Both the position numbers and the translations under genes were made by a program. Below the pieces are notes generated by a model. It was not told the origin of the DNA and did not search any database. It saw nothing but the letters and a program-made list of their open reading frames with translations. Of a stretch of DNA of 64,000 bases, positions 62,211 to 64,000 are shown piece after piece. The stretch spans positions 558,001-622,000 of the forward strand of contig NZ_QMEL01000001.1 of the NCBI RefSeq assembly GCF_003390885.1, in the 5' to 3' direction. Numbering within the stretch: position 1 is the first letter of the stretch; each line of letters opens with the position of its first letter. The stretch is from Pelagibacterium sediminicola (GTDB taxonomy: Bacteria > Pseudomonadota > Alphaproteobacteria > Rhizobiales > Devosiaceae).

Positions 62211-63131
62211 TCACGAAATCTGCAGCAGGAACCGCCGGACGGTCAGCCGCGAGGTGATGGCGGTGAGCCCCGCGATCACCATCACGACCCCGGCAATGCC
62301 CAAAAGCCCGTTGAGCCCCAGAGCGAACCGACCGAAGAAAAAGCCGAGCTGGGCCGAAGAGGGTTCGGGCATCACCGCGTTTATCGCCATCCCCACGGCG
62401 ATGAAAAAGACGATGGCCGCCAGCCCGCCCGCCGCGCCGCCCTTCAGCCCGATCATCAGGAACCGGCCCTGGAACTCTCCGGCGATGAACCGGTTCGAGG
62501 CGCCGATGAAATGGAGCACGTCGACGATCTCGCGGTTGGTGGACATGGTGCCGCGCGTGGCAAAAACGATGGCGAGCGCGGTGGCGACCAGGATGAGCGA
62601 GAGGACCAATATGCCCGAGACGACGATGGTGCCGGCCATGGTATTGAGCTGGACGCGCCAGGCGGCGTGGGTTTCGAGCCCCGCCCCTGCGATCCCCGCG
62701 ATCTCGCTTTCGAGCCGGGTGATGTCGGCGGCGTTGGGGTCGGAAAGCCTCACGATCACGAGGCGGGGGATGGAAAGATCGGAAAGATCGAGCCCGGCCC
62801 CCAGCCAGGGTTCGAGCAGAGCCTCGCTTTCCTCGAGCGAGAGCGCGCGCGCCTCGGCGACGCCGGGAATGGCTTCGGCAAGCGAAATGGCCAGCCTTAT
62901 ATTGCTTTCGAGCACCTCGCCATCGACGGGGCGGATCTGGATGGTGAGTTCGCGCCCCACATCGGCCGACCAGCCCACCGCCGATTTCTGGACGAGCAGC
63001 ACCCCCCCGAAGGTGACGCAGGACAGGAAGGTCATGATCCCGATGAGCAGCATCAGCGTGCGCCCGGCCACCGACTGGGCGGGCACGATGGGACCGGGGC
63101 GGTAAAAGCCGATCTTGAGACCCTCACTCAT
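62211..63131 (-). CDS. ftsX: Cell division protein FtsX
   Basis: This 306-residue membrane protein has four transmembrane helices (near 25-47, 170-195, 220-245 and 270-295) and a periplasmic domain between the first two. STNREIVDVLHFIGASNRFI is the conserved cytoplasmic MacB/FtsX loop. With FtsE it signals to peptidoglycan hydrolases at the septum. It overlaps ftsE by eight bases. Confidence 0.95.
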   Translation of the reverse strand: MSEGLKIGFYRPGPIVPAQSVAGRTLMLLIGIMTFLSCVTFGGVLLVQKSAVGWSADVGRELTIQIRPVDGEVLESNIRLAISLAEAIPGVAEARALSLEESEALLEPWLGAGLDLSDLSIPRLVIVRLSDPNAADITRLESEIAGIAGAGLETHAAWRVQLNTMAGTIVVSGILVLSLILVATALAIVFATRGTMSTNREIVDVLHFIGASNRFIAGEFQGRFLMIGLKGGAAGGLAAIVFFIAVGMAINAVMPEPSSAQLGFFFGRFALGLNGLLGIAGVVMVIAGLTAITSRLTVRRFLLQIS

Positions 63132-63783
63132 GGATGACCAGTTCCCCCTCGTTCAAGAGCATGCGCGGATAGCCGAACTTGTCGAGCAGCGCCAGCTCGT
63201 GGGTGGCGAGGATGATCGTCGTCCCCATGCGGTTGAGCTCCTCGAAAAGATGCAGCAGGCGCTCGGACAATTCGGGGTCGACATTGCCGGTGGGCTCGTC
63301 GGCAAGAAGGATGTCGGGCTTGGCGATCACCGCGCGGGCGATGGCCGCGCGCTGCTTTTCCCCACCCGACAAAAGCGAAGGATAGGCGTCCATGCGGTCG
63401 CCCAGTCCGACCCAGTCGAGCAGTTCCTCGACATTGGCGCGGTAGCTCGTTTCCGACTGGCCGCGCACGCGCAAGGGAAGTGCGACGTTCTCGAAGGTCG
63501 TCAGGTGATCGAGCAGGCGAAACTCCTGGAAGACGATGCCGATATGACGGCGCATCTGCAACAGCCGGTCGCGGTCGAGCTTGATGACGTCCTCGCCGAA
63601 CATGGTGACCCGGCCGCGCGTCGGTTTGAGCGAAAGCAGCAGGAGGCGCAGCAGCGAGGTCTTGCCCGAGCCCGATGGCCCGGTCAGGAAATGGAACGAG
63701 CCGGGATCGATGGAAAAGGACAGGTCCTTGAGGATTTCCGGGCCATGGCCGTAACGCAGCCCTACATTTTCAAATGCGATCAA
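63124..63783 (-). CDS. ftsE: Cell division ATP-binding protein FtsE
   Basis: This 219-residue ABC ATPase has Walker A GPSGSGKT (35-42), Q-loop VFQEFRLLDHLTTFENVALP (typical FtsE), signature LSGGEKQRAAIARA, Walker B ILLADEPTGNVD and switch His in ILATHE. It energises FtsX at the divisome. It is the first gene of the pair, divergent from the zinc-ribbon gene. Confidence 0.96.
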   Translation of the reverse strand: MIAFENVGLRYGHGPEILKDLSFSIDPGSFHFLTGPSGSGKTSLLRLLLLSLKPTRGRVTMFGEDVIKLDRDRLLQMRRHIGIVFQEFRLLDHLTTFENVALPLRVRGQSETSYRANVEELLDWVGLGDRMDAYPSLLSGGEKQRAAIARAVIAKPDILLADEPTGNVDPELSERLLHLFEELNRMGTTIILATHELALLDKFGYPRMLLNEGELVIHE

Positions 63784-63937
63784 CCGGTGCCTCTTGTTCC
63801 CGAATCACCTCTATGGGCGCGATAATATCAGTCATCGCGCTCCAGTGGCCGTATTGGGGCGGTGTTTTAAGAGTTTTAACCCAAAGCGCCCTAGGGTGCG
63901 GCATGCACCCCATCAACCTTTGCGCCGGGTCCGCCGC

Positions 63938-64000
63938 GTGATCATCACCTGCCCCAATTGTCAGACCCGTTACAGGGTTGCGTCCGATGCGCTGAGCGCG
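63938..64000 (+). CDS. Zinc-ribbon (MJ0042-type) protein, N-terminal start (partial)
   Basis: From GTG 63938 the frame runs off the window: IITCPNCQTRYRVASDALSA. The CPNCxTRYxV pattern is the N-terminal MJ0042-type zinc ribbon, often found in alphaproteobacterial membrane proteins divergent from ftsE. Only 21 codons are visible, so the rest cannot be described. Confidence 0.75.
   Translation, partial: MIITCPNCQTRYRVASDALSA

Overview
The window is about 64 kb of GC-rich, gene-dense DNA from an alphaproteobacterium, most likely of the order Hyphomicrobiales (Rhizobiales). The protein set resembles Devosia/Pelagibacterium-type bacteria, but the genus is an inference. The evidence is a rhizobial-style che cluster, a bacterial Suv3-type helicase, CarD next to FdxA, DUF2125 and DUF3108 proteins, GTTC-N7-GTTC (alphaproteobacterial LexA) boxes and dispersed GC-rich intergenic repeats. 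No phage, integrase, transposase, plasmid gene or CRISPR array is visible; apart from one toxin-antitoxin pair this reads as a core chromosomal segment.

Layout. 1-11.4 kb: a chemotaxis region (cheA 3' end, cheW, then cheT/cheZ-like, cheD, mcp, cheR, cheB, cheY), split by a GntR regulator, a fumarylacetoacetate-hydrolase-family enzyme and a tripartite tricarboxylate transporter (tctC-tctB-tctA). 11.8-19.5 kb: methylglyoxal synthase, a branched-chain amino acid type ABC transporter (livG-F-H-M with a convergent binding protein), an orphan osmoprotectant-type binding protein and a lone DUF442 rhodanese-like protein. 19.6-29.3 kb: pyruvate carboxylase, small membrane proteins, ispG, a RelB/YafQ toxin-antitoxin pair, ispA, mtgA, rpmF, fumC. 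29.3-40.1 kb: envelope, redox, PilZ, TusA, D,D-carboxypeptidase, tRNA-Leu(CAA), dsbB, HNH nuclease, esterase-alkA, gluQ, HIG1, cobalamin adenosyltransferase, rhomboid and tlpA. 40.1-50.5 kb: argH, lysA, a queuosine-precursor-type transporter, rpmB, DUF3108, the Suv3-like helicase, an S4 protein, fdxA, carD. 50.6-64 kb: M48 peptidase, thermonuclease, tRNA-Arg(CCT), gloB, methyltransferase, hisC-tyrC, a frameshifted diguanylate cyclase, DUF2125, chaC, a small protein behind a LexA-box promoter, plsC, ftsX-ftsE and the start of a zinc-ribbon gene.

How the genes work together. CheA/CheW/MCP/CheR/CheB/CheD/CheY form a complete sensory and adaptation pathway, and the small CheT-like protein adds a candidate phosphatase. 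The GntR-FAH-Tct block looks like a substrate-inducible uptake and catabolic module with its own operator array. Pyc and fumC feed the TCA cycle; ispG and ispA supply isoprenoids; mtgA and the D,D-carboxypeptidase act on peptidoglycan; ftsEX acts at division.

Most notable second-look items: the CheZ-like DxxxQ helix in the che cluster and the C-terminal peptide it shares with CheD; a LexA box sitting on the -10 element of a promoter for an uncharacterised 114-aa protein; a second LexA-like box upstream of the helicase; a candidate small RNA between fdxA and carD; a 26-bp perfect palindrome with extra half-sites controlling the Tct module; and a single-base frameshift exactly at the GGEEF motif of a diguanylate cyclase.
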